Shown here: positions 1 to 7,694 of the stretch, piece after piece | Layout of the letters: each line of letters begins with the position of its first letter | Numbering within the stretch: the stretch's first letter is position 1 | Assembly (NCBI GenBank): GCA_029212785.1 | Contig: JARGOG010000001.1 | Location: forward strand, 30,586 to 94,585 | Direction: 5' to 3' | DNA from: Thalassobaculaceae bacterium | GTDB lineage: Bacteria > Pseudomonadota > Alphaproteobacteria > Thalassobaculales > Thalassobaculaceae | Length of the DNA: 64,000 bases | Made by a program: the position numbers and the translations under genes | The notes under the pieces: generated by a model | What the model saw: only the letters and a program-made list of their open reading frames with translations | Told to the model about the DNA's origin: nothing | Databases searched by the model: none

Positions 1-369
1 GGCTTTTTCGTTGCCCCGGGCGACGGCGGTGAGCGCAGCGGCGGTTGCGGTGCGTTCACTGCGCGCGACGACGCGGCGTATGGCGGCTTCCTCCAGGCTG
101 GCGCGCACGAAATAGACGTCGAGCAGATCGTCCTCGCTCAGGTCGATCACGAAGACGCCGCGATGGGGGAGGCTGGTCAGCAACCCCTCCTGGACCAGCC
201 GCTGCATCGCCTCGCGCAGCGGTCCGCGACTCACGCCGAGCGACAGGGCGAGCTCGACCTCGTGCAGTTGCTCGCCCGGTTGAAAGGCGCCGGAGAGGAT
301 GTCGCCGCGGATCCGCTCGGCCACCTGGGTCGAGAGCGTGACCCGCTCGATCGGCTTCGCCACGGCCAT
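1..369 (-). CDS. GntR/FCD-family transcriptional regulator, C-terminus beyond the window
   Basis: The frame is open from an ATG at 369 to the window edge (123 codons), so only the N-terminal half is present. Residues about 10-75 form a GntR winged helix (ILSGAFQPGEQLHEVELA, then SRGPLREAMQRLVQEGLL). The following helices (YFVRASLEEAAIRR) are the start of an FCD/FadR-type ligand domain. It lies 2 bp after the HAD hydrolase gene and is probably co-transcribed with it. An inverted repeat at 1090-1101 in the divergent promoter region is a plausible operator. The ligand is unknown. Confidence 0.9.
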   Translation of the reverse strand, partial: MAVAKPIERVTLSTQVAERIRGDILSGAFQPGEQLHEVELALSLGVSRGPLREAMQRLVQEGLLTSLPHRGVFVIDLSEDDLLDVYFVRASLEEAAIRRVVARSERTATAAALTAVARGNEKA

Positions 370-371
370 GG

Positions 372-1040
372 CTAGAGGCCCAGCAGTCCCGGCAGGCCGC
401 CGATATCCGGTATCGCCTGGTAGCCATAGGCCGGGTTGCCCGGGCCGTGGCCGCGCTCGACGAAGACCCGGCGTGCGATCCGCAGGTCATGGGCCGACAT
501 CAGGTCGTAGCGCAGACTGGAGGAGACGTGCATCACATGCTCAGGCCCGCAGCCGAGCGTGTCGAACATATACTCGAAGGCCTGAAGTCGGGGCTTATAG
601 GCCCGCGCCTGCTCGGCCGTCAGGACCGCGTGGAACGGTGCCCCCAGCCGGTCGACATTGGCCTGGATCTGGCTGTCGGCGGCGTTGGACAGGACCACCA
701 GCGGCAGGACCGTCGCCGCCCTGATCAGGCCGGCGGGAACATCGTCATGCGGTCCCCAACCCGGGATGGCGTCGACGATGGCCTGGGCATCTTCGGGCTT
801 GACCGGGATGCCCCAGAGTTTGCCGGTCCGTTCCAACGCGCGATGCAGCACGTCGGGATACGGTTTCCAGGCGCCCAGCACCTCGTCGAAACGAAGGGCG
901 CTGAAGTCCTCCAGGAACTTTGGCATCGCCGCCGCCTCGACCCGGTCCGAGAGCCGGTCGCGGGTGACGTCGCCGACCCGGAAATTGGTCAGTGTGCCGT
1001 AGCAGTCGAAGGAGATGTAGCGGATATCGGCAAGCGACAT
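372..1040 (-). CDS. HAD-superfamily hydrolase, haloacid dehalogenase type II-like
   Basis: The HAD signature is at the N-terminus (FDCYGTL, with the nucleophilic Asp), motif II is LSNAAD, the motif III Lys lies in ARAYKPRLQAF, and a motif IV-like stretch is SSSLRYDLMSAHDLR. The length of about 222 residues fits type II 2-haloacid dehalogenases and related phosphatases. The internal ATG at 1040 is preferred because the HAD motif normally begins within about 10 residues; an upstream ATG at 1079 would add 13 residues. The gene is followed 2 bp later by a GntR regulator. Dehalogenase activity is only a family guess; such proteins may also be phosphoglycolate-type phosphatases. Confidence 0.85.
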   Translation of the reverse strand: MSLADIRYISFDCYGTLTNFRVGDVTRDRLSDRVEAAAMPKFLEDFSALRFDEVLGAWKPYPDVLHRALERTGKLWGIPVKPEDAQAIVDAIPGWGPHDDVPAGLIRAATVLPLVVLSNAADSQIQANVDRLGAPFHAVLTAEQARAYKPRLQAFEYMFDTLGCGPEHVMHVSSSLRYDLMSAHDLRIARRVFVERGHGPGNPAYGYQAIPDIGGLPGLLGL

Positions 1041-1089
1041 GGCAACCCGTCCAGCAACAGGGGAGCCGACAATCGTCATTCATTGTCAT

Positions 1090-1101
1090 ATTGTCAACAA
1101 T
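1090..1101. promoter_or_regulatory. Putative GntR operator
   Basis: ATTGT-CA-ACAAT is a perfect inverted repeat with a 2-bp spacer, preceded by a further ATTGTCAT half. It sits between the divergent HAD-GntR and serine dehydratase genes. FCD-type GntR regulators typically bind TnGT-N2/3-ACnA palindromes, so the neighbouring GntR is the natural candidate. Binding is inferred. Confidence 0.45.
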
Positions 1102-1222
1102 CATACGAAAATCGCATTCCCGATGGCGAAAACGGGCGGCGAACTGGCGCAAACGTCCAAGTCCGCCGGCCATAGACGGACTATGAAGAAGGGTGCGTGG
1201 CGTCGATCAGAGCGGGGTCGGG

Positions 1223-2620
1223 ATGTTCCTGTCGGTGTTCGACATCTTCAAGATCGGCGTGGGCCCGTCGTCGTCCCATACGATGGGGCCGATGCTGGCG
1301 GCGGTACGGTTTCTCGATACCCTCGGTGCCGGAACGGGAACCAGGCCGTCTGCGCTGCGTGTCACACTGCACGGCTCGCTGGCCTTCACCGGCAAGGGGC
1401 ACGCGACCGACCGGGCGGTGATCCTCGGTCTGCTGGGCTTTCTGCCACAGACACTGGAGCCGGACCGTGCGGACGTCCTGGTCGAGGCGGTGCGGGACAC
1501 GCGCCGGATCCCGGTCCGCGGCCTCGGCGATCTGACCTTCGACCCGGAGACCGACCTCGTCTTCGACTACGGCGACCCGCTCCCCGGACATGCCAACGGC
1601 CTGGTGATCGAGGCTCTTGGATCGGAGGGCGAGGCGATCCTCCGCGAGACCTACTATTCGGTCGGCGGCGGCTTCGTGGTGACGGCGGCCGAGCTCGAGG
1701 CGCAGCAGGCCGGCGCGCCCGACGATTTCGGCCGGGAGAAGGCGGCGCTCGGCTATCCTTTTCCCTTTGGCTCGGCGGCTGAGATGCTGGCGATGGGCGC
1801 GGCGGCGGGGTGCAGCATCGCCGCCATGAAACGGGCTAACGAGACCGTGGCCCTGGGCGACGGGCTCGACGCCGCGCTCGACCGCATCCTCGACGCCATG
1901 GATTGCTGTATCGAGCGCGGACTGTCCCAGGGCGGGATCCTGCCGGGCGGGCTGAAGGTCCGGCGCCGGGCGAAATCCATTTATGAGACGCTGCTGGGCG
2001 AACGCGGCCTGAACCGGGCACAGCCGCACGCGGTGAACGACTGGATGAGCGTTTACGCCATGGCCGTGAACGAGGAAAACGCGGCCGGCGGGCGGGTCGT
2101 CACCTCGCCGACCAACGGGGCCGCGGGGGTGGTGCCGGCGGTGCTGCGTTACTACCGCGACCACTGCTTCGGTGCGACCCGCGAGGGCCAGCGCGACGTC
2201 CTGCTGGTGGCGGCGGCGATCGGCGGGCTGATCAAGCACAACGCCTCGATCTCCGGCGCCGAGGTCGGCTGCCAGGGAGAGGTCGGTTCCGCCGCGGCGA
2301 TGGCGGTGGCAGGCCTGTGCGCCGCCCTCGGCGGCAGCAACGCGCAGGTGGAGAACGCCGCCGAGATCGCCCTGGAGCACCACCTCGGGATGACCTGCGA
2401 TCCGGCCGGCGGGCTGGTCCAGGTGCCGTGCATCGAACGCAACGCGCTCGGCGCGATCAAGGCGGTCTCGTCGGCCAGCCTGGCGCTACGCGGTGACGGT
2501 CAGCACTTCATGCCGCTCGACAACTGCGTGAGGGTAATGCTGGAGACCGGCCGCGACATGAGCCGCAAGTACAAGGAAACCTCCACCGGCGGCATCGCGG
2601 TCAACCTGCCGGAATGCTGA
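1223..2620 (+). CDS. sdaA: L-serine ammonia-lyase (iron-sulfur-dependent, single chain)
   Basis: This enzyme deaminates L-serine to pyruvate and ammonia using a 4Fe-4S cluster. The N-terminus [20 protein letters not shown] matches the SdaA/TdcG start, so the ATG at 1223 is chosen over a GTG at 1193. The conserved Cys-containing blocks [20 protein letters not shown] and [15 protein letters not shown], which supply cluster ligands in this family, are intact. Alpha and beta domains are fused in one chain of 465 residues, the usual proteobacterial form. It is transcribed away from the HAD-GntR pair and converges on metG, with a stem-loop between. Confidence 0.95.
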   Translation: MFLSVFDIFKIGVGPSSSHTMGPMLAAVRFLDTLGAGTGTRPSALRVTLHGSLAFTGKGHATDRAVILGLLGFLPQTLEPDRADVLVEAVRDTRRIPVRGLGDLTFDPETDLVFDYGDPLPGHANGLVIEALGSEGEAILRETYYSVGGGFVVTAAELEAQQAGAPDDFGREKAALGYPFPFGSAAEMLAMGAAAGCSIAAMKRANETVALGDGLDAALDRILDAMDCCIERGLSQGGILPGGLKVRRRAKSIYETLLGERGLNRAQPHAVNDWMSVYAMAVNEENAAGGRVVTSPTNGAAGVVPAVLRYYRDHCFGATREGQRDVLLVAAAIGGLIKHNASISGAEVGCQGEVGSAAAMAVAGLCAALGGSNAQVENAAEIALEHHLGMTCDPAGGLVQVPCIERNALGAIKAVSSASLALRGDGQHFMPLDNCVRVMLETGRDMSRKYKETSTGGIAVNLPEC

Positions 2621-2641
2621 GAACCCACGCTCTGATCGACT

Positions 2642-2669
2642 TCCTGGACGCGTGCAGCGCGATCCAGGA
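2642..2669. terminator. Stem-loop between convergent sdaA and metG
   Basis: TCCTGGA and TCCAGGA arms enclose a second CGCG/CGCG stem, giving about 11 paired bases with one bulge. It lies between the two convergent stop codons. There is no U-tract on either strand, so it may act as a weak bidirectional terminator or a transcript end stabiliser. Confidence 0.4.
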
Positions 2670-2683
2670 CGCCTTCACCAGCC

Positions 2684-4402
2684 TCAGCCGGCCGAGAAGC
2701 GCGCGCGCCAGGTCTCCAGGTCTTCGTCCTCGATCTGGCGGAACAGGATGTCGGGCGGCGTGACCGTCTGACCGGTTGCCAGCGCGTCCAGAAGGGTGTC
2801 GGAGGTCACGTCCGGCCACGCCGGTGTGTCGGATTCGCCCAGCGCCTCCAGGATCCGGGCCGACGAGGCCGGGATCACCGGTGCGGCCACCAGGGCCGAG
2901 ATCCGGGCGAGGTTGAGGGCGAAGCGGACGGCGACGCCGGCGCGCACCGGGTCGGTCTTCATCGCCTTCCACGGTTCGGACGCCTGCATGTATTCGTTGC
3001 CGGCGACCCACAGCGCGCGCATCGCGGCGGCGGCCTTGCGGAAGTTCATGGCCTCCAGCTCGCGGTCGATCTCGGCGATCAACTCCGCCACCTTGGTCCT
3101 GCACTCGGTTTCCAACGCCGTCAGCGCGCCGGCCTCCGGTACCTTTGCGTCGAAGCGGCTGGCGCAGAATTTGGTCACCCGGTTCACGAAGTTGCCGAGC
3201 ACGTTGGCGAGGTCGGCATTGATCGAGCTTTGCAGTCCTTCCAGCGTGAAGCTGAAATCCGAGGATTCCGGCGCGTTCGCCGTCAGATGCCAGCGCCAGA
3301 TGTCGGAGGGCTGAATTTCCAGCGCGTCGTCCAGAAAGATGCCGCGATGCTCCGAGGTCGAGAACTTCGAGCCGTACCAGTTCACCCAGTTCATCGCCTT
3401 GAGCTTATCGACCAGCTTCCACGGCTCGCCGCTGCCGATCAGGGTGACCGGGAAGCTGACCGCGTGGAAGGCGACGTTGTCCTTGCCCATGAACTCGACA
3501 TAGGTGACGTCCTCGGCCCCCTTGTCGCGGCGCCACCATGCTTCCCAGTCGCCGTTGCCTTCGTCCGACCACTGCTTGGTGGCGGCGATATAGGCGATCG
3601 GCGCGTCGAACCAGACGTAGAATACCTTGCTCTCGAATCCGGGGCGCACCTTGCCGTCATAGGCGACCGGCACGCCCCAACTCAGGTCGCGGGTGATGGC
3701 GCGGTCCTGCAGACCCTCGTCCAGCCATTTGAAGGCGATCGAGCGGGCGAGCGGCGGCCAGTCGGTGGCGGCCTCGACCCAGGCGCGGATCCGCTCCTGC
3801 ATCTGCGACTGACGCAGGAACAGGTGACTGGTCTCGCGGATCTCCACATTGGTCGAGCCGCTGATCCGCGAGCGCGGGTTCTTCAGATCGACCGGGTCGA
3901 GCAGGCGGCTGCAACTGTCGCACTGGTCGCCGCGGGCGCGCTCGAAGCCGCAATGAGGGCATTCGCCCTCGACATAGCGGTCGGGCAGAAAGCGGCCGTC
4001 ATCGATCGAATAGACCTGCTTGGAGGAGCGCTCCTCGATCAGGCCGTGCTGCTCCAGGTGATGGGCGAGGAGCTGGGTCAGCTCGTGGTTCTGCGGGCAG
4101 GACGACCGGCCGAAATAGTCGAAGGACAGGTCCAGGCGGTCGTATTGCGATTTCTGGATGTCGTAGAGCTTGGCGCAGTAATCGGCCGGCGACAGGCCGT
4201 CGTCATGGGCGGCGAGTTCCGCCGGCGTGCCGTGCTCGTCGGTCGCGCAGATATACAGTACGTCGTCGCCCTTCATCCGCGCGAACCGCGCATAGACGTC
4301 CGCCGGCAGCATGGAGCCGGCCAGGTTCCCCAGGTGTTTGACCCCATTGATATAGGGCAGGGCGGACGTAATCAGGATTCGGCGGGGAGAGGGGCTCGAC
4401 AT
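2684..4402 (-). CDS. metG: Methionyl-tRNA synthetase
   Basis: Class I synthetase that charges tRNA-Met in the cytoplasm. The HIGH-type signature is HLGN (residues 23-26). A CPHC...CDSC zinc knuckle lies near residues 147-163, and the KMSKS-type loop is KFSTS (about residue 345). It has 572 residues and ends with the helical anticodon domain, without the C-terminal EMAP/Trbp111-like extension seen in E. coli MetG. It converges with sdaA and appears monocistronic here. A clear Shine-Dalgarno sequence is not visible at the ATG, but the start fits the family. Confidence 0.97.
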   Translation of the reverse strand: MSSPSPRRILITSALPYINGVKHLGNLAGSMLPADVYARFARMKGDDVLYICATDEHGTPAELAAHDDGLSPADYCAKLYDIQKSQYDRLDLSFDYFGRSSCPQNHELTQLLAHHLEQHGLIEERSSKQVYSIDDGRFLPDRYVEGECPHCGFERARGDQCDSCSRLLDPVDLKNPRSRISGSTNVEIRETSHLFLRQSQMQERIRAWVEAATDWPPLARSIAFKWLDEGLQDRAITRDLSWGVPVAYDGKVRPGFESKVFYVWFDAPIAYIAATKQWSDEGNGDWEAWWRRDKGAEDVTYVEFMGKDNVAFHAVSFPVTLIGSGEPWKLVDKLKAMNWVNWYGSKFSTSEHRGIFLDDALEIQPSDIWRWHLTANAPESSDFSFTLEGLQSSINADLANVLGNFVNRVTKFCASRFDAKVPEAGALTALETECRTKVAELIAEIDRELEAMNFRKAAAAMRALWVAGNEYMQASEPWKAMKTDPVRAGVAVRFALNLARISALVAAPVIPASSARILEALGESDTPAWPDVTSDTLLDALATGQTVTPPDILFRQIEDEDLETWRARFSAG

Positions 4403-4748
4403 AAACGGGCAGCCATTGCGTTGAGGGTTGAGGAGCCGGATCGCGCCTCGTCGGCGCGCCGGGTCGACCGGCCTTTCGGCGTGCCGCAGCCAGCGGATCC
4501 CAAGGGATTCGATGCCGCGTGGTTCTAGTACGCGCCTGCCTCCTGGAATTCAAGAAGCCCTAGTATGTGAAAATTCGGAACCGTTCCCTTGGTTCCGCGT
4601 TTCTTTGATGCGGAGGGGGTCCGACTACGCGGTCCAGAAAAACTCACAAGCGTCAGCGGAATAGAAGGGCCCTGCTTTCCGTCCTGCTTATGTCGAAACC
4701 AAGTGGCGAGGGGTAAGTCCGGTCGCCAGATTGAATGGAAGAGGTGTG
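4403..4748. other. Intergenic region metG to DUF3185 gene
   Basis: About 346 bases with no convincing gene. It contains an EcfG-type promoter at 4577-4601 reading toward the DUF3185 gene, leaving a leader of roughly 140 bases before the ATG at 4749. The metG promoter must also lie here but I cannot place it. Confidence 0.6.
4577..4601 (+). promoter_or_regulatory. EcfG-type general stress promoter
   Basis: GGAAC, 16 bases, then CGTT: an exact match to the alphaproteobacterial general-stress sigma (EcfG) consensus. It lies 148 bp upstream of the DUF3185 gene on the same strand. The same exact pattern precedes the ECF sigma gene and the hemerythrin gene in this window. The spacer is partly self-complementary to the -35 box (CGGAACC/GGTTCCG), probably by chance. 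Confidence 0.65.
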
Positions 4749-4955
4749 ATGATTTCGACACGTGTTGTTGGTCTTGCCGTTGCCGTGGTCGGTGGCGTGC
4801 TTCTGGCTCTGGGTCTGAGCGCGGCGGATGCCCCGGTCGCCGAGCTGAAGCACACGCTCACGGGGCAGTATTCGGACCGGACGATCCTGCAGATCGTCGG
4901 TGGGGCCGCAGCACTGGTCGTCGGATCGTTGGTGGCAATAAAAGCACGCCGCTGA
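4749..4955 (+). CDS. DUF3185-like small membrane protein
   Basis: A 68-residue protein with two hydrophobic segments (about residues 5-24 and 46-64) joined by a short polar loop. The loop LTGQYSDRTILQIVGGAAALVVG resembles the DUF3185 pattern (…FTG.PTDK.IW…GG…), a family of small inner-membrane proteins of unknown function. The ATG at 4749 is preceded by GGAAGAGGTG, a good ribosome site. The EcfG-type promoter upstream suggests it is stress-induced. Confidence 0.75.
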   Translation: MISTRVVGLAVAVVGGVLLALGLSAADAPVAELKHTLTGQYSDRTILQIVGGAAALVVGSLVAIKARR

Positions 4956-5018
4956 TCCGCGAAACCCATCTCAAATACTTCTTCCTTGTGTACCAGAAAG
5001 AACTGAGGAGAGACCAAA

Positions 5019-5963
5019 ATGCGTAAGACCGTGAAATATGCCGTGCCGATTGCGCTCGCCACTCTGATGGCCGTGGGCGCCGCCGGTGCGAATGCCAATG
5101 ACGGCGTGCTGTTCCCGAATGTCCATGCGATGCGCATGGCGCATCCGGCCGGCGGTTCCTTCAATCAGGAACTGGTCAAGGAGTACAAGGAGATCGCGCT
5201 CTTCGAAGCCGACGAGATGTACGACTGGTTCGACGCCGAGAACCACGCGACCAAGGGCGTGATGGCGGCCAGCGGCAAGACCCCGCTGCCGTACAACCCG
5301 GAGAACTGGGGCATCGAGGATCAGGCCAAGATGGCCGAGCTCAAGGAAGCCCGCACCGATCTGGTGAGCACGCTGGACGCCGGCGGTCGCGACGTCGCGC
5401 CGTCCGAGGCGGCGATCGCTCAGGCGAAGTACGACTGCTGGGTCGAGCAGCAGGAGGAGGGTCACCAGCCGACCCATATCGCCGCCTGCCGCGACTCCTA
5501 CTATGCCGCGATCGCCAACCTGAAGGCCGCCATGGAGCCGAAGGTCGCGACCACGGATGTGACCCAGACCTTTGCCGAGGTCGCCCGTGAAGTCGTCTAT
5601 TTCGACTTCGACAAGGACGGGATCACGCCGGACGCCCAGACCAAGATCGACGCCTTCGTGGCCGAGATGAAGAAGCTGGACGACATCACGCTCTTCATCA
5701 CCGGTCATACCGACAAGTCCGGCTCGAACGCCTACAACAAGGACCTGTCCGCCCGCCGTGCGGCGAATGTCCGGGCCGAGCTTGAGCGCCAGGGCATGAC
5801 CACCGGCGACATCGACGACCTGGAGATCAAGGCCGAGGGCGAGGAGAAGCCGGCCGTCAACACCGCCGACGGCGTGCGCGAGCCGCTGAACCGCCGGGTC
5901 GAGATCATCGCCCAGGGCGCGGTGACCGAGCACTCCACGGTCACGACCGTCACCAAGCAGTAA
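5019..5963 (+). CDS. OmpA-family peptidoglycan-associated protein
   Basis: Residues 1-26 are a Sec signal peptide ending GANA. The middle (about 30-180) is an Asp/Glu-rich helical region of no recognised family. The C-terminus (about 195-300) is an OmpA/Pal-like domain: VVYFDFDKD, then FITGHTDKSGSNAYN, then LSARRAANVRAELERQG, carrying the Asp and Arg that bind meso-diaminopimelate in this family. It probably anchors to peptidoglycan from the periplasm or outer membrane. The start follows CTGAGGAGAGACC. A strong hairpin terminator follows the stop, so it is likely monocistronic. Several Rhodospirillales carry similar proteins with an N-terminal region not related to the OmpA barrel. Confidence 0.88.
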   Translation: MRKTVKYAVPIALATLMAVGAAGANANDGVLFPNVHAMRMAHPAGGSFNQELVKEYKEIALFEADEMYDWFDAENHATKGVMAASGKTPLPYNPENWGIEDQAKMAELKEARTDLVSTLDAGGRDVAPSEAAIAQAKYDCWVEQQEEGHQPTHIAACRDSYYAAIANLKAAMEPKVATTDVTQTFAEVAREVVYFDFDKDGITPDAQTKIDAFVAEMKKLDDITLFITGHTDKSGSNAYNKDLSARRAANVRAELERQGMTTGDIDDLEIKAEGEEKPAVNTADGVREPLNRRVEIIAQGAVTEHSTVTTVTKQ

Positions 5964-5990
5964 GAACGCCGAAACCGGCTTTCGAACGAG

Positions 5991-6018
5991 GACCCCGGCC
6001 GCTCTGGCCGGGGTCTTT
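5991..6018 (+). terminator. Rho-independent terminator after the OmpA-like gene
   Basis: GACCCCGGCC-GCTCT-GGCCGGGGTC is a perfect 10-bp stem with a 5-base loop, followed by TTTGTG. It starts 27 bases after the stop codon. Confidence 0.85.
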
Positions 6019-6142
6019 GTGTATGCGCTTTCCGGCGGATCGTGTCCTTTCTGTGGCACGCTGTGTCATCGCTGTGCATCGCTTGAATCAAACAGTCCGC
6101 CCAAATACATGACCTCCATCGCCACACGAAGGAGCGGTCGAC

Positions 6143-6334
6143 ATGCGCAGAGATAAGATCCTGAATTTTTGGTCCGCCGCTGCTGTCGCGGCCGGGATTC
6201 GCGGAGACCGCTGCAATCTCGCGGGTCGACCGCAGAGATCTCCTCGCGGCCATGCCCTCGGCGCGGATGGCGATGCACGGTCCGCGTTGACCGATGCCAC
6301 CGCCAGCAAGGGCGAGATGGGCGTCGCCCCGTGA
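6143..6334 (+). CDS. Small hypothetical protein
   Basis: A 63-codon frame whose ATG follows a near-ideal AAGGAG at 8-base spacing. Third positions are mostly G or C, as in the neighbouring genes. The product begins MRRDKILNFWSAAAVAAGI and is otherwise Arg/Gly/Ala-rich with no recognised domain. It ends 97 bases before the lipoprotein gene. It could be a real small gene, a leader peptide, or a decayed gene. I do not recognise it. Confidence 0.35.
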   Translation: MRRDKILNFWSAAAVAAGIRGDRCNLAGRPQRSPRGHALGADGDARSALTDATASKGEMGVAP

Positions 6335-6431
6335 TGCGCGCGCGACATACCGCTTCAGATCGCCACCAGATGACTGTGAGTGTCATGCTCAAAGGATTGA
6401 CAGAAACCGGCGCCGGGGCGATTCCTCAGCG

Positions 6432-6932
6432 ATGCGCGTTTTCCTTGCCATCGCCTGTGTCTTGTTGTTGGCCGCCTGTGCCGGGCCGGCCGCTCGTCGG
6501 GCGGCACCGGTCGCAGCGGAGCCTGCGCCGCAGCCCGTGCAGAGCGTGGACGTTGATCCGATCCGACCGCCATTGCCCGAGCCGCGGCCCAAGCCGCCGA
6601 GCCGGCCCCTGGGTGCCGCTGCGGCCGGCCAGTCAGGATCGAAGCCCGCTCAACACAAGGATGTCTCCGGTGTCGACGTCGATGCTCTGGTCGGAGCGGA
6701 TCGACCGAGCCTCGTGGCGATACTGGGTCCGGCCGACGAGGTGCGCGATCAGCCGCCCGGCGAGGTCTGGATCTATCGGGAGGGCGGATGCTCGATCGAG
6801 CTCTATCTCTTCCCGCAGATCTCGGTGTCGCAATACGCCGTCTTGGGCCACAAGTTCCTGCCGTCCTCTCTCGGAGAAGAGGAGCGGACGACATGCTTAA
6901 CGAAGTTAGCTTCGAGGACACGTGCTTCGTAA
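6432..6932 (+). CDS. Putative lipoprotein with SmpA/OmlA-like C-terminal region
   Basis: The ATG at 6432 gives a textbook lipoprotein signal: MRVFLAIACVLLLAACAG, with lipobox LAAC and acylated Cys17. A Pro-rich linker (about residues 20-75) follows, then a compact domain (LVGADRPSLVAILGPADEVRDQ…WIYREGGCSIELYL) resembling SmpA/OmlA-type folds. It should sit on the periplasmic face of the envelope. Its last 40 bases overlap the start of the response-regulator gene, so the two are translationally coupled and it may be a sensor or target of that system. Confidence 0.75.
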   Translation: MRVFLAIACVLLLAACAGPAARRAAPVAAEPAPQPVQSVDVDPIRPPLPEPRPKPPSRPLGAAAAGQSGSKPAQHKDVSGVDVDALVGADRPSLVAILGPADEVRDQPPGEVWIYREGGCSIELYLFPQISVSQYAVLGHKFLPSSLGEEERTTCLTKLASRTRAS

Positions 6933-7687
6933 TGCCTCCTGGTCCTCCCGCCCGCGTTCTGATCGTCGACGACGACGCCCTTCTCCTTGAGACGCTGGCC
7001 ATCAATCTCGATGACAACGGCATCGAGACGGAGACGGCGGAGTCAGGAGAGGCGGCGATGCGCCGGCTGTCGGAGAACGCGAATTTCGACCTGGTGATCC
7101 TGGACTGGAAGATGCCGGGCATGTCCGGTCTCGACACGCTCAAAGCGATGAACGCCGCGGGTCTGGATCTGCCGGCGATCATTCTGACCAGTCTGACGGA
7201 CCAGATCTTTGAGGAGTCGGCTCTGGCGACCGGTGCCGTGGACTTTGTCGACAAGTCCCGCAGCTTCTCGATCGTGCTGCGTCGGGTGCAGATCATCCTT
7301 TCCGGCGTGCGCAGCCGGAGCAGCGCCGACGCTGACGCGGAACCGAGCGAAGCCGAAAAGGGCGACCAGTTGGTCATTGGCGCCCTGACCCTGGACCGCA
7401 AGGCGGGACGGGCCTTCTGGAACGACAAGCAGGTGCCGCTGACCCTGACCGAGTACCAGCTAGTCGACGAGCTGGCCTCGAAGCCGGGGCGCGATATCAA
7501 GTACCGCGACCTGTACAATCTGGTGCATGGCGAGAATTTCTTCGTCGGCACCGGCGGCGACGGCTACCGGGCGAATGTCCGCAGCTTCGTCAAGCGGATC
7601 CGCCAGAAGTTCAAGGACATGGACGGCGCGTTCGAGCAGATCGAGAATTACCCAGGGTTCGGGTACCGCTGGCGCGAGCCGGAATAG
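6893..7687 (+). CDS. OmpR-family response regulator
   Basis: A receiver domain (residues about 21-135) has acidic residues DDD at 26-28, phosphoacceptor D71 (VILDWKMPG), switch T99 and K121. A winged-helix DNA-binding domain (about 165-260) follows, with LTEYQLVDELASKPG and YPGFGYRW. The ATG at 6893 has a good ribosome site (AGAAGAGGAG), giving 264 residues. It overlaps the lipoprotein gene by 40 bp and is followed 7 bp later by its presumed histidine kinase, a single operon. The Asp-rich N-terminal extension before the receiver is slightly long. Confidence 0.93.
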   Translation: MLNEVSFEDTCFVMPPGPPARVLIVDDDALLLETLAINLDDNGIETETAESGEAAMRRLSENANFDLVILDWKMPGMSGLDTLKAMNAAGLDLPAIILTSLTDQIFEESALATGAVDFVDKSRSFSIVLRRVQIILSGVRSRSSADADAEPSEAEKGDQLVIGALTLDRKAGRAFWNDKQVPLTLTEYQLVDELASKPGRDIKYRDLYNLVHGENFFVGTGGDGYRANVRSFVKRIRQKFKDMDGAFEQIENYPGFGYRWREPE

Positions 7688-7694
7688 AGTGCCC

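Noticed and set aside
4577-4597. CGGAACC/GGTTCCG hairpin as a terminator
   Set aside because: It coincides with the GGAAC-N16-CGTT promoter and has no U-tract; the promoter explains the sequence better.
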